A stretch of 64,000 nucleotides of DNA from Cellvibrio sp. KY-YJ-3 (GCF_008806955.1 NZ_CP031727.1:1240001-1304000), one strand, 5' to 3'. Shown: positions 44,031 to 53,911, counted from the first letter of the stretch. Translations and numbers: made by a program. Notes: generated by a model not told the origin, from the letters alone.

Positions 44031-45296
44031 ATGCCCATTCAATCCCGTTTTAGCCTCTCATTAGTGCTGGTGTGCGCCAGCCTATTATTCGGTTGCGATA
44101 ATCCATCCAGCAGCAGTGTTGGCAGTTCCAACATTGACAGTTCCAGTAGTGGTAGCTCAGCAGCAGCGGTTGAGTCCCACACGCTTGCCTTGATCGATAC
44201 CCAGGCCACGGCACAAACCCGCGCGCTCTACCACAGCCTCGCCGCACTGCGCGGTAAACACCTGTTGTTTGGCCATGAAGATAGCCTCGCCTACGGTGTG
44301 CATTGGGAGGGGGATTTGGACCGCTCCGATGTGCGTGATGTCACCGGCAGCAATCCTGCACTCTACGGCTGGGAGCTGGGCGGTTTGGAATTGGGGCATG
44401 AACAGAATCTGGATGGCGTTAACTTCAAACAAATGCAGCAGTGGATTAAAGCGGGCTACAGCCGTGGCGGTGTGATAACCATCAGCTGGCATATGTACAG
44501 CCCCGTTTCCGGCGGCAATTCCTGGGATAAAACCCCTACAGTGCACGAGCTGATTCCCGGCGGCGCCAAACACGACGAACTAAAAGCCTATCTCGACAGC
44601 TTTGTCGCCTTTAATGAAGCGCTAAAAGTGACCGATGGCGCGGGTGTAGAAACTTACATCCCTGTTATTTTCCGCCCCTGGCATGAGCACAATGGCGACT
44701 GGTTCTGGTGGGGTAAGGGTCATGCAAGCGAAGCGGATTACATCGCCCTGTGGCAGTTCACGGTCAAGTATCTGCGTGATGAAAAAGGTCTGCGCAACCT
44801 GATTTACGCCTACTCACCCGACCGCAGCCGCATCGATATGGCTAACTTTGAGCGCGATTATTTGTACGGCTACCCCGGTGACGACTATGTGGACGTGATC
44901 GGTTTGGATAACTATTGGGATGTCGGCCACAGCGCCAATGACGCCAGTGCCGATGAGCAAATTGCGAACTTCACCGCCGCGCTCAAACAGATAGCGGGCA
45001 TTGCCACTGCGCGCCATAAAATCGCTGCGCTCACCGAAACCGGCAACAACACATTGACCATTCCCAACTTCTGGACTGAGCGGATTCTGGCGCCAACCCT
45101 GGCTGATGCCCAGGCCAGTCAAATTGCTTATGTGATGGTGTGGCGCAATGCCAATATGGCGCGGGAGAAATCCGAGCAGTTTTTTGCCCCCTATCCGGGG
45201 CAGGCAACGGCGGAAGACTTTATCCGTTTTTACCAAAGCCCTTATGTGCTGTTTGAAAACGAATTGCCCAGGCTTTACGAAAAGCCCGCCCCCTAG
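44031..45296 (+). CDS. man26C: GH26 beta-mannanase lipoprotein, Man26C-like exo-mannobiohydrolase
   Basis: 421 residues. Lipoprotein signal with LLFGCDN, a short polyserine linker (to about 47), then a GH26 barrel. Acid/base Glu219 lies in FRPWHEHNGDWFWWG and nucleophile Glu336 in ALTETGNNT. From memory, Cellvibrio japonicus Man26C has E221, E338 and a subsite Asp130 that blocks the distal end and gives exo action. Here all three match at a constant offset of two (E219, E336, D128 in NLDGVNF), so release of mannobiose from mannan chain ends is the likely reaction, at the cell surface or in the periplasm. A LacI-type site precedes it; single-gene unit. Confidence 0.9.
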   Translation: MPIQSRFSLSLVLVCASLLFGCDNPSSSSVGSSNIDSSSSGSSAAAVESHTLALIDTQATAQTRALYHSLAALRGKHLLFGHEDSLAYGVHWEGDLDRSDVRDVTGSNPALYGWELGGLELGHEQNLDGVNFKQMQQWIKAGYSRGGVITISWHMYSPVSGGNSWDKTPTVHELIPGGAKHDELKAYLDSFVAFNEALKVTDGAGVETYIPVIFRPWHEHNGDWFWWGKGHASEADYIALWQFTVKYLRDEKGLRNLIYAYSPDRSRIDMANFERDYLYGYPGDDYVDVIGLDNYWDVGHSANDASADEQIANFTAALKQIAGIATARHKIAALTETGNNTLTIPNFWTERILAPTLADAQASQIAYVMVWRNANMAREKSEQFFAPYPGQATAEDFIRFYQSPYVLFENELPRLYEKPAP

Positions 45297-45319
45297 GTTC
45301 TATCGCTTAAATTTTGCAG

Positions 45320-45337
45320 CCCTGGCAATTGCCAGGG
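45320..45337. terminator. 18-bp palindrome after man26C
   Basis: CCCTGGCAATTGCCAGGG followed by TTTAT, 23 bases after the stop. The T-run is short, so it is a weak terminator candidate. Confidence 0.5.
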
Positions 45338-45400
45338 TTTATCGGCTTTGGTTTGTCTTTCGCTGTCAATTTATGATTGTCGGCAAAATTTACAGTTTTG

Positions 45401-45416
45401 TGTGATGTGCATCACG
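45401..45416. promoter_or_regulatory. CRP/Vfr-type binding site
   Basis: TGTGATGTGCATCACG matches TGTGA-N6-TCAC(A/G) with one end-base change. It lies about 107 bases before the choice-of-anchor-A gene, a usual position for cAMP-receptor activation. Confidence 0.6.
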
Positions 45417-45522
45417 GGTTGTGGTGTGTATTATTGATCCCAAAGGAAAAAGTAAAACGGGCATGAAATCTGCTTTACTGCGATCAACTTTAGAAGTCGA
45501 TATTACTACCACAGGTTTTTTT

Positions 45523-46476
45523 ATGACTTTTCATCGCATAACTTACCGCAACCTGCTCGCTGCCGCCGCGTTATTGGGCCTTTCATCCGTTACCAGCGCA
45601 GGCCCATTGAATGATTACAACCTGATTTTGTTTGGTGATTTAAATGTGTCTGGCGGTAGCGGTCATATTGAAGGCAAAGCCTTCATTGGTGGCAACGTAG
45701 TAAACGCTTCGGTGTTTGCGCAGAAGGAGCCGCAAAATTCCACCGCCGATACCGTCAAGGTTGTGGGCAACTTTGCCAGTAACAATGGCACCCATATCGA
45801 TCGCGGCTACCTTGCCTACCAAGGCAACTTTTCCGGCCCGACAAATATTTGTAACGGTAGTGGTTTGGTGCCCAATGGCTGCTTGAAGCAAGTGACCGAC
45901 GGTTCATTGACGGCGGAAAAAACCAGCCTGTTTGCGCAGTTGCAGGCCGAGTCTGCCTACTACAAAAACCTGGCTGCGTCGGCTAACACCGATCTGGTTG
46001 GCGATATGAACAATAAAGCCTTCACCTACAGCGGAGCCGCGACGGATTTGGTGGTGTTTAACATTACCGCCGAGGAGCTGACCGGGCCGCAGTGGAGTCT
46101 GAATATGGATTTTGCGACCGCCCTGAATGTGGTGATCAACGTGTCTGGCAGCAGCTTTAACGCTGGTAATACCAAAAACGGCACCCAGAGCTTCCGCGAT
46201 AATTTCAACAATGTGCTGTGGAATTTCTACGAGGCGACCAACCTGAACTTTGGCGACTCCTGGTTTGGCTCGGTACTAGCGTTAAACGCGACTATTGCCA
46301 CCAATTCCAATCTGGATGGTGCCGTCGCCGCCAAGTCTTACGTGGGCAATGGTGAAATCCATAAAGGTAGTTGGGATTACACCCCACCCGTTACCGAAGT
46401 GACCGAACCATCGATTTTTATCCTGTTGTTAACTGGTATCGGTTTGATTGGTTTAGGTCGGTTGCGTCGCCGCTAA
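45523..46476 (+). CDS. Choice-of-anchor-A protein with PEP-CTERM-type C-terminus
   Basis: About 317 residues. Signal peptide (LLAAAALLGLSSVTSA), then a choice-of-anchor-A domain beginning LNDYNLILFGDLNVSGGSGHIEGKAF, a beta-helix-like fold rich in Asn/Gly. The C-terminal EPSIFILLLTGIGLIGLGRLRRR-type tail (last 23 residues) has Glu-Pro, a membrane segment and an Arg cluster. That is the sorting signal cut by exosortase and presumes an exosortase elsewhere in the genome. Domain function is unknown; such proteins are surface or matrix components. Start at ATG 45523 places the signal peptide at the N-terminus; the ribosome site is weak. Confidence 0.82.
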   Translation: MTFHRITYRNLLAAAALLGLSSVTSAGPLNDYNLILFGDLNVSGGSGHIEGKAFIGGNVVNASVFAQKEPQNSTADTVKVVGNFASNNGTHIDRGYLAYQGNFSGPTNICNGSGLVPNGCLKQVTDGSLTAEKTSLFAQLQAESAYYKNLAASANTDLVGDMNNKAFTYSGAATDLVVFNITAEELTGPQWSLNMDFATALNVVINVSGSSFNAGNTKNGTQSFRDNFNNVLWNFYEATNLNFGDSWFGSVLALNATIATNSNLDGAVAAKSYVGNGEIHKGSWDYTPPVTEVTEPSIFILLLTGIGLIGLGRLRRR

Positions 46477-46496
46477 ATTCTTCGCTGCGCCACAAT

Positions 46497-46527
46497 AAAA
46501 AACCGGGACTTAGCCCGGTTTTTTTAT
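46497..46527. terminator. Bidirectional terminator before the chemoreceptor gene
   Basis: Stem AAAAAACCGGG / CCCGGTTTTTT with a 6-base loop, between convergent genes. Confidence 0.88.
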
Positions 46528-46539
46528 GCCTGCACTTTT

Positions 46540-48158
46540 TTAAATCGCAAAGTGAGCGATCTGACTTTGCAGGTTTTTAGCGGTGTTATCCAAACGCTGG
46601 GCGATCTGCACCGACTTTTGTGCATCCTGATTGACGTTATCGATCAAACTCACCACCTGGATAATATTTTTGTTGATCTCCTCCGCGGTGTAGCTTTGCT
46701 CTTCAGCGGCGGTGGCGATTTGCATATTCATGCCCAGAATCCGGTTCACTGACTGGCTGATCTCGTTAATGGAGTTGCCCGCCTGACCGGCCATTTCCAT
46801 GGTGGCGCCGGTTTTTGCCAAGCTGGTTTGCATGGCGCTCATGGCATTGCTCGCGCCTTGTTGCACCGCGTGAATAATCTGTTGGATTTCAGCAGTGGAA
46901 TCCTGGGTGCGTTTGGCCAGCGAGCGCACCTCGTCGGCCACTACCGCAAAACCGCGCCCCTGTTCACCGGCGCGCGCGGCTTCAATCGCGGCGTTCAACG
47001 CCAGCAAGTTGGTCTGTTCGGCCACGTTTTTTATCACATCCAGCACCCCGCCAATACGGTTGGTATCGCCCTCCAGCTGGGTCATCACCTGGCCTACGTG
47101 ATTGACTTCACGGCTGAGCTGGTCAATCGCACCAAGGGTACTTTCCATAATTTTCAGCCCCTGATTGGCGTTGTTGTCGGCATTTTGCGCGGCATTGGCG
47201 GCGCCACCTGCATTGCTTGCCACTTCTTGTACGGTGGCTGTCATCTCGGTAATGGCGGCGGATACCTGATCGGTAGCGTGGTGGGTTTGATCGGTATAAC
47301 GCGCGAGGGTGGAGGCGGTCTCGGTGATCTGGCTGGAGGCCTGATTCAAGCTCTGCATCGACCCCTGTACGGCGGCAACCACACTCACAATACTTTGTTG
47401 TACCTGCTGGATACTGGCGCCCAATTTGCCCAGCTCGCTGTTATCGCGGAAGTTAAGTGGCTCGCGGAAGTTGCCCGCCGCCAGTTTGCTGAGGTGTTCA
47501 TTAATCAGGCCCAGCGGCCGCAGCAGATTCTTGCGCAAAATAATTAACACCAAAAACACCACCACAAATCCACCGCAGAGGATCAGAGCGCTTGCCCAGA
47601 AGGAGACACTGGCGCTGGCCTCCAGGTTGGCTTGGGTCTCGGTGCTGACTTTGGCGCTAATCAGCGCGGCTGATTCCTCCAGCAGCTTGCTGGGTTCACG
47701 GTCGATACCCGCGACGGCTGCATCGCCCGCTGCTGAATCAAAATCCGCCGCTTTAAACGCATCCAAGCCTGTTTGATAGCGGCCAAAGGCAGTTTCATGG
47801 GCGCGCAAAAAAGCCTCCACCTGCTCCCGGCTTGTGCCGTTGAGTTCTGCGCTAAGGGTTTTCCCTTCAGCCTGAATGCTCCGTTGCAGGGTTTCAAACT
47901 GGCTCCAGTACTGTTGGAGTTTGTCCGGATTTTTACCGCGTAACAGTACGTTTTTCCACTCTTGCACCTGGGTTTTGAAATGGTAGTTCATGCTGCTGAT
48001 TGCCCGCTCATGGGCGACGGAATTGGCAATCAGCTGGTTGTAATTGGCGATGGTATTGCTGAGCAGGGCAATGGCGATGCCGCTGATGATCATAAACAGC
48101 AAAACACCGGCGCTGACTGCAACGAGCAGCCGCCCTTGATACTGGAGAGGGAGAACAT
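46540..48158 (-). CDS. Methyl-accepting chemotaxis protein, probable frame interruption at the N-terminus
   Basis: About 540 residues: transmembrane segment 1 ([22 protein letters not shown]), a four-helix periplasmic part, transmembrane segment 2 ([21 protein letters not shown]), a HAMP domain and a cytoplasmic signalling rod with the conserved tip [20 protein letters not shown]. The natural start appears to be ATG 48158, with AAGGA 7 bases upstream, reading MFSLSSIKG. One base is missing in the run at 48133-48135 to join RLLVAVSAG. The uninterrupted frame instead runs back to a TTG at 48258 through 35 atypical residues and has no ribosome site. With the fix the N-terminus is typical of a chemoreceptor. 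Ligand unknown. Confidence 0.85.
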
Positions 48159-48261
48159 GGTTGAATCCTTCGAGAGCAATTGAGCTTGAAGTATAGATGG
48201 AACTTGAAGAGCAAGAGATAAAACGCGCCAGCGAGACGAGGCGCGTTTGGGGAGGCAATAC

Positions 48262-48936
48262 TTAGCGTGGCAGGATGGTTTTTACGCCGTCGTTGGTGCC
48301 CAGCAGCAACACATCGGCGCCCTTGGCGGCAAACAGGCCGTTGGTGACAACGCCGGTAATCTGGTTGATGGTTGTTTCCAGCCCGACCGGATCGATAATC
48401 TGCAGGTTGTACACATCTAAAATGACATTACCGTTGTCGGTGACTACACCTTCGCGGTAAACCGGTGCGCCACCCAATTTGAGCAGTTCGCGCGCGACGT
48501 AAGAGCGCGCCATGGGGATGACTTCCACCGGTAGTGGAAACTTGCCCAGCACATCCACCCATTTACTCTCGTCGGCGATACACACAAACTCTTTGGATAT
48601 AGCGCGCACAATTTTTTCACGGGTGAGCGCAGCACCGCCGCCTTTGATCAAATGCAAATAGGCGTTGCTTTCGTCTGCACCATCCACATACACCACCAGC
48701 TCGCTCACGGAATTGCAATCCAATACCTCAATGCCGAGTTTTTTCAGGCGTGCGGCTGAAGCGTCGGAGCTGGCAACGGCACCGGCAAATTGATCGCGAA
48801 TATCACCCAGAAAATCGATAAAAAAATTGGCGGTAGAGCCAGTGCCGACACCAATAATCGAATCGCTGAATAATTTGGGTTTGATGTATTCAATTGCGGC
48901 ACGCGCCACGGCTTGTTTGAGTTGGTCTTGGGTCAT
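48262..48936 (-). CDS. rpiA: Ribose-5-phosphate isomerase A
   Basis: Interconverts ribose 5-phosphate and ribulose 5-phosphate. 224 residues with [18 protein letters not shown] (phosphate loop), [26 protein letters not shown] containing the catalytic Asp/Glu/Lys region, and [15 protein letters not shown]. Divergent from ilvA, a pairing conserved in Pseudomonas and relatives. The chemoreceptor lies downstream on the same strand, but its start lies beyond the rpiA stop in a different frame. Confidence 0.96.
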   Translation of the reverse strand: MTQDQLKQAVARAAIEYIKPKLFSDSIIGVGTGSTANFFIDFLGDIRDQFAGAVASSDASAARLKKLGIEVLDCNSVSELVVYVDGADESNAYLHLIKGGGAALTREKIVRAISKEFVCIADESKWVDVLGKFPLPVEVIPMARSYVARELLKLGGAPVYREGVVTDNGNVILDVYNLQIIDPVGLETTINQITGVVTNGLFAAKGADVLLLGTNDGVKTILPR

Positions 48937-49108
48937 GGTGATCTCTATCTGGGGTCAGGCTAGTCGTGAAATTCGGGAGTGTGAGTCAAAAACTTGCCAC
49001 ATTATACGGATTTTCGCCGTGCCAGCGGCGGCTAAATTGTTTACACTGCGGCGACTTTTTTTATTCGTCGGCTTATCAGTCCACTCACTCGCGAACGCCA
49101 GAATTCCC

Positions 49109-50623
49109 ATGCCTGAAACCTATATAAAACGTATTCTCAACGCCCGCATCTACGACCTTGCAGTGGAAACGCCGCTCGATGAAGCGCGCCTGCTCTCCGC
49201 GCGCACCGGCAATAAAGTGCTGCTGAAACGCGAAGATTTGCAGCCCGTATTTTCATTCAAGTTGCGCGGCGCTTATAACAAGTTGCTGCAACTCACCGAA
49301 GAAGAGCGCAATCGCGGTGTGATTTGCGCCTCGGCCGGTAACCACGCCCAAGGTGTAGCGCTCGGTTCACAACACCTCGGCATCAAAGCCACGATTGTGA
49401 TGCCGCGTACCACGCCGGCGATTAAGGTAGATGCCGTGCGTGCGCGCGGCGCCAAAGTCGTATTGCACGGCGACAGTTATGACGAAGCCTCGGCCCACGC
49501 CAAAAAGCTGGTGGAAGAAAAAGGCCTGACCTACGTGCACCCCTTTGATGACCCGGATGTGATCGCCGGTCAAGGCACCATTGCGATGGAAATCCTGCGT
49601 CAGTATCCCGGTAAAATCGATGCGATATTTATTGCCGTCGGCGGTGGCGGTTTGGCGGCTGGCATTTCCGCTTATGTGAAATATGTGCGCCCGGAGATCA
49701 AGATCATCGCGGTGGAATCGGAAGAGTCCGCCTGTTTAAAAGCCGCGCTGGAAAAGAAAAAACGTGTGGTACTGCCGCAAGTGGGCATTTTTGCTGATGG
49801 CATCGCTGTGGCACAAATCGGCGAGGAGACCTTCCGGGTACTGCGCAAAACAGTCGATGAATGCATTACCGTGAATAACGACGAAATCTGCGCAGGCATC
49901 AAAGATATTTTTGAGGATACCCGCTCCATCGCCGAGCCGGCGGGCGCAACCGGTATTGCCGGGCTGAAAAAGTATGTGGCCGAGCACGGCATTACTGGTC
50001 AAACCCTTATTGCCATCGACTGCGGCGCCAATATCAATTTTGATCGCCTGCGTTATATCAGCGAGCGCACCGAAATTGGCGAACAGCGCGAAGCGATTCT
50101 GGCGGTGACTATTCCCGAGCGCCCGGGTGCTTACAAAGAGTTCTGCAAGGCACTCGGCAAACGCAATATCACCGAATTTAACTACCGCTACGCCGATGCC
50201 CAAGCCGCGCGCATTTTTGTGGGGGTGCAAGTGGCGGCGGGTGGTAAGGATCGTGCGGATCTGGTCACTGAATTAAAAAACCAGGGTTACGATTTGGTAG
50301 ATATGACCGAAAACGAATTGGCGAAACTGCATATTCGCCACTTGGTTGGCGGCCACGCACCACAAGCCACCGACGAAGTGCTCTACCGCTTTGAATTCCC
50401 GGAACGCCCAGGTGCGCTTATGACATTCTTAAACAAAGTCGCCGGTCGCTGGAATATTTCCCTGTTCCACTACCGCAACCACGGCTCCGCCTCCGCGCGG
50501 GTATTGGTGGGCATGCAAGTGCCGAAAAAAGACTACGCCGAACTGAAAGTGTTTTTGAATGAACTCAACTATCCCTATTGGGATGAAACCAAAAACGAAG
50601 CTTACAAGTTCTTTTTGGGGTGA
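49109..50623 (+). CDS. ilvA: Threonine ammonia-lyase, biosynthetic (IlvA)
   Basis: PLP enzyme converting threonine to 2-oxobutanoate, the first step toward isoleucine. 504 residues: PLP lysine K51 in PVFSFKLRGAYNK, ICASAGNHAQGVALGSQ, the phosphate-binding AVGGGGLAAGIS, then two C-terminal ACT-like regulatory domains (about 330-410 and 425-504; LAVTIPERPGAYKEF and YRFEFPERPGALMTF) that bind isoleucine/valine. Start at ATG 49109 by homology; the upstream open frame runs through the rpiA region and is not translated. Followed by a terminator. Confidence 0.96.
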   Translation: MPETYIKRILNARIYDLAVETPLDEARLLSARTGNKVLLKREDLQPVFSFKLRGAYNKLLQLTEEERNRGVICASAGNHAQGVALGSQHLGIKATIVMPRTTPAIKVDAVRARGAKVVLHGDSYDEASAHAKKLVEEKGLTYVHPFDDPDVIAGQGTIAMEILRQYPGKIDAIFIAVGGGGLAAGISAYVKYVRPEIKIIAVESEESACLKAALEKKKRVVLPQVGIFADGIAVAQIGEETFRVLRKTVDECITVNNDEICAGIKDIFEDTRSIAEPAGATGIAGLKKYVAEHGITGQTLIAIDCGANINFDRLRYISERTEIGEQREAILAVTIPERPGAYKEFCKALGKRNITEFNYRYADAQAARIFVGVQVAAGGKDRADLVTELKNQGYDLVDMTENELAKLHIRHLVGGHAPQATDEVLYRFEFPERPGALMTFLNKVAGRWNISLFHYRNHGSASARVLVGMQVPKKDYAELKVFLNELNYPYWDETKNEAYKFFLG

Positions 50624-50644
50624 TTTTCCTCCTTGCTCGTCTGC

Positions 50645-50666
50645 AAAGGGCGCTTCGGCGCCCTTT
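50645..50666 (+). terminator. Terminator after ilvA
   Basis: Perfect stem AAAGGGCGC / GCGCCCTTT with a UUCG-type loop. The following T-run is short (TTTGTTATTT). Confidence 0.75.
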
Positions 50667-50787
50667 GTTATTTCTGCCTTTTGATCTTTCGCTGTTTGAT
50701 CTTTGTCCCCGCCAAAAGCTTAATTAATCGCCCACAGGGTTAATTTATGTTCATAAAGTGGCGCGTGGCGGATTTTGGTGTAAGCTG

Positions 50788-50799
50788 GACAACGTTGTC
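50788..50799. promoter_or_regulatory. NagR-like palindrome upstream of GH20
   Basis: GACAACGTTGTC, a perfect 12-bp palindrome 115 bases before the hexosaminidase start. It resembles, from memory, the site of LacI-family NagR regulators of N-acetylglucosamine genes in Alteromonadales. Confidence 0.5.
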
Positions 50800-50913
50800 A
50801 GGTGGCGGGTTAAAATAATTGTTGATTGCAAATAATCAGTGGTCGCCAATAAACAGTAAACGCCAACAATCCTAAAAGCCCAATTTCATTTCCAGTAGGT
50901 GGGAGTTCCAATA

Positions 50914-53487
50914 ATGAGTGTATCCGGTCAAGTGTGGCGGTCGGGCCTTGTGGCCCTGGTGATGGCAGCAGGGTTTGTGCCCTTGGCGCAAGCGGCGAAT
51001 TTGAGTCAGCAACAGCTAACTGGCTTTGCCAGCGATGCAAAATTGGAGTTTGCGGCAGTATCCAATTTGGGCGCCAAACCGGAAGCGCGGATGACTCTCA
51101 CCAATGACTCGTCGGTGGTGCTGCCTGCCGGTGCTGGTGATTGGCGTATTTATATCCATTCGGTGCGTAAACTCGATAGCATTCAAGTAGAGGGTTTGAG
51201 TCTGCGTCACGTGCAGGGCGATGTGCATGAAATCGCACCCACGGCGGCGTTTAAAGGTTTGGCGACGGGCGCATCTATTGCCATTCCCTATACCGCCAGC
51301 GCGCATTTGGTGAGCTACAGCGATTTTATGCCGCGTGCGTTTATCGCCCAGCCTGGCTTGAAGGCGGAAGTGTTTGCCAATACCGATACCGAAAACCTGA
51401 GTGAATTTGTTGCCCCTTTTGCGACTCGCGAGCAGCAGTTGCGCAGTGCTAATGATCAGTATGCGATTGCGACGGCGGCGAGCCGCTATCAGGACAATTT
51501 GGCGGTTAACCGCATTGCCACACTGGATGCTGGCGCGAAAATAATTCCTACACCCGCGCAAATTAAGTATCGCAGCAGCACTGCAATACTTGATGGCAGT
51601 TGGCAAATTAGTTTTGCCGGGCGATTGGCGGGCGAGGCCAAGTATTTGGCCGACCAACTCAAAGCTTATGGATTGACGCTGAATGCCAGCGCCGATCACA
51701 TCAAACTCAGCGGCAAGTTGATCGAGCTGCGTGTTGATGCAACAACGGCAAAACCCGAGGGCTACAACCTGACTATCGCGGCCGACAAAATCACCATCGT
51801 CGGCGGTGACAATGCCGGTGCCTTTTATGGCATTCAAAGTGTGTTGAGTTTACTGCCCGCGCAAACGGCCAGCAGCTATGCGCTGCCGCAGCTCAGTGCG
51901 AGCGACGCGCCACGGTTTAACTGGCGCGGTATGCACTACGACATGGCGCGCAACTTTCACGGTAAGGAGGTCACGCTGCGTTTAATCGAGCAGATGGCGC
52001 GCTACAAACTGAACAAGTTGCACCTGCATTTAACGGAGGATGAGGGTTGGCGTTTGCAAATCCCCGGTCTGCCGGAGTTGACGGATATCGGCGGTAAGCG
52101 CTGTTTCGATCTCACCGAGCAGTCCTGTTTACTCACCCAATTGGGCACTGGCCCGCACACCAGCGGTTCGGGTAACGGTTACTACACCACCGAGGACTTT
52201 ATCGAAATCCTTAAGTTTGCCAGCGCGCGTCATATTGAAGTGATCCCCGAAATTGATATGCCCGGTCACGCCCGCGCGGCGGTGAAAGCGATGGAAGCGC
52301 GCTATCACAAACTGTTAAAAGCGGGCGACAAATCCGCCGCCGAGCAGTATTTGTTATCCGATCCGCTGGATAAATCCCAATACATGACAGTGCAAAACTA
52401 CACCGACAACTCCATCAATGTATGCCTGCCATCTACTTATGCGTTTGTTGATAAGGTGGTTTACGAGCTGCAACAGATGTACCGCAAAGCTGGAACCAAA
52501 CTGGTGACCTTCCATATGGGGGGCGATGAAGTAGGCGCCGGTTCCTGGACGGCATCACCGGCTTGCGCCGCGCTGTTTGCCAAGGGCGAGCAGGGGGTGG
52601 CCGGCGTTGCTGACCTCAAACCCTACTTTGTCAGCAAGCTGGCAGCGATTACCAATGCTCGCGGTCTGGCACTGGCGGGCTGGGAAGATGGTTTGATGTA
52701 CGACGCCACCAATACCTTCAATCGCAGCCAGTTTGCTAATAAAACCGTGATGGCAAATGCCTGGGACAATATTTGGGAGTGGGGTGTGGCTGATCGCGCC
52801 TATCGCTTGGCAAATGCGGGTTACGAAGTGATTTTGTCACCCGGCACCCACCTGTATTTTGATCACCCCTACGAAGCCAACCCCGAAGAGCGAGGTTACT
52901 ACTGGGCGACCCGTTACAGCAGCACCGAAAAAGTGTTTGGGTTTATGCCGGATAATCTTTACGCCAACGCCGACAAAACCCGCATGGGCGAACCTATCGA
53001 AAACATGGAAGCGCTCGTTGGTCGCGCCCTGCCGGGGTTGGAAAAACCGGAAAATCTGCGCGGTATTCAAGGCCAGTTGTGGAGTGAAACCGTGCGCACC
53101 GGCGCGCAATTTGAGCAGATGATCTACCCGCGGGTGATGAGCTTGGCTGAACGCGCCTGGCATAAAGCCAGTTGGGAGGGGGATAAACCGGATGCCCGCG
53201 CCCGCCAACAGGATTGGGCTGATTTTGCGCTCCAGCTCAGTCGCAAAGAGCTGCCCAAATTGGCGGCGACCGGTGCCGACTTCTACTTGCCACCACCCGG
53301 TGCTGTAATCGAAAACGGCCAGCTATTGGCGAATAGTTCGCTGCCCGGTTTGGCGCTTGAAGTCAGTCTGGATCAAGGCGAGAGCTGGGTTGCATTCACT
53401 GGTGCATTGGCAGTCACAAACGGGTCTGTATTGGTGCGCAGCCGTTTGGGCGATACTGCCAGCCGTGTGGTTAGCGTCAGCCCATAA
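50914..53487 (+). CDS. GH20 beta-N-acetylhexosaminidase, secreted
   Basis: Removes N-acetylglucosamine from chitin oligomers and similar glycans. About 857 residues: signal peptide (VALVMAAGFVPLAQA), a CHB_HEX-type N-terminal domain (about 30-160), a GH20b domain (about 210-330), the GH20 barrel (about 340-720) with WRGMHYDMARNFHG, LHLTEDEGWRLQIPGL and the catalytic pair D538-E539 in HMGGDEVGAGSW. The substrate's own acetamido group acts as nucleophile in this family. A short C-terminal sandwich follows (SLPGLALEVSLDQGESWVAF). GGGAG precedes ATG 50914. Preceded by a NagR-like palindrome. Confidence 0.94.
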   Translation: MSVSGQVWRSGLVALVMAAGFVPLAQAANLSQQQLTGFASDAKLEFAAVSNLGAKPEARMTLTNDSSVVLPAGAGDWRIYIHSVRKLDSIQVEGLSLRHVQGDVHEIAPTAAFKGLATGASIAIPYTASAHLVSYSDFMPRAFIAQPGLKAEVFANTDTENLSEFVAPFATREQQLRSANDQYAIATAASRYQDNLAVNRIATLDAGAKIIPTPAQIKYRSSTAILDGSWQISFAGRLAGEAKYLADQLKAYGLTLNASADHIKLSGKLIELRVDATTAKPEGYNLTIAADKITIVGGDNAGAFYGIQSVLSLLPAQTASSYALPQLSASDAPRFNWRGMHYDMARNFHGKEVTLRLIEQMARYKLNKLHLHLTEDEGWRLQIPGLPELTDIGGKRCFDLTEQSCLLTQLGTGPHTSGSGNGYYTTEDFIEILKFASARHIEVIPEIDMPGHARAAVKAMEARYHKLLKAGDKSAAEQYLLSDPLDKSQYMTVQNYTDNSINVCLPSTYAFVDKVVYELQQMYRKAGTKLVTFHMGGDEVGAGSWTASPACAALFAKGEQGVAGVADLKPYFVSKLAAITNARGLALAGWEDGLMYDATNTFNRSQFANKTVMANAWDNIWEWGVADRAYRLANAGYEVILSPGTHLYFDHPYEANPEERGYYWATRYSSTEKVFGFMPDNLYANADKTRMGEPIENMEALVGRALPGLEKPENLRGIQGQLWSETVRTGAQFEQMIYPRVMSLAERAWHKASWEGDKPDARARQQDWADFALQLSRKELPKLAATGADFYLPPPGAVIENGQLLANSSLPGLALEVSLDQGESWVAFTGALAVTNGSVLVRSRLGDTASRVVSVSP

Positions 53488-53788
53488 AGGCAATAACTGA
53501 CATTTATTGACCATTTACAATGAGTGCTGGGACGCGCAACAAAGTCGCTCATTCCAGCTTTTTGTGCGCGTGTTCACGCTTGATGGGCGATTTTCCAGTA
53601 TTTTTTGCAGTAAATATTCAAATATGTGCGCGTTATGGCGTTTTTGAAGGTTCGGACAGTTTGATTATTCTAAAAAATTGCCTATTATTTGATCGCGCCA
53701 TAGCTTTTTAGCTGTAATGTGGTTGGCATAAAAACTGCTGTTTTAATTTCGTGTTCCATTGAAGACAATAACGCGCAAGGCTACCACC
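53488..53788 (+). other. Intergenic region after GH20
   Basis: About 300 A+T-rich bases. I see no terminator hairpin with a T-run immediately after GH20 and no supported protein gene before the small open frame at 53789. Confidence 0.4.
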
Positions 53789-53911
53789 ATGAAAGTTGAT
53801 GTTCTCTCCGCCGTAACCGTGATTTTTTGCGTAGGAGTGTGCATTACCCTGTTGGATTTAGGTGCTTTAGTTTCTTTTGCTGAAGCGGCTGTTGAATCTG
53901 TGTCTGAGTAA
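53789..53911 (+). CDS. Small single-pass membrane peptide (40 aa)
   Basis: ATG with AAGG 8 bases upstream opens a 40-residue frame: MKVDVLSAVTVIFCVGVCIT, then LLDLGALVSFAEAAVESVSE and stop. It has one hydrophobic segment of about 20 residues with two cysteines and an acidic tail. A hairpin follows 38 bases later, so it has the outline of a complete small gene. No family recognised. The alternative is a chance open frame. Confidence 0.45.
   Translation: MKVDVLSAVTVIFCVGVCITLLDLGALVSFAEAAVESVSE

Noticed and set aside
46828-47547. Plus-strand frame of 239 codons opposite the chemoreceptor
   Set aside because: The chemoreceptor signalling domain is certain on the minus strand; the plus frame shows no known domain and no ribosome site.
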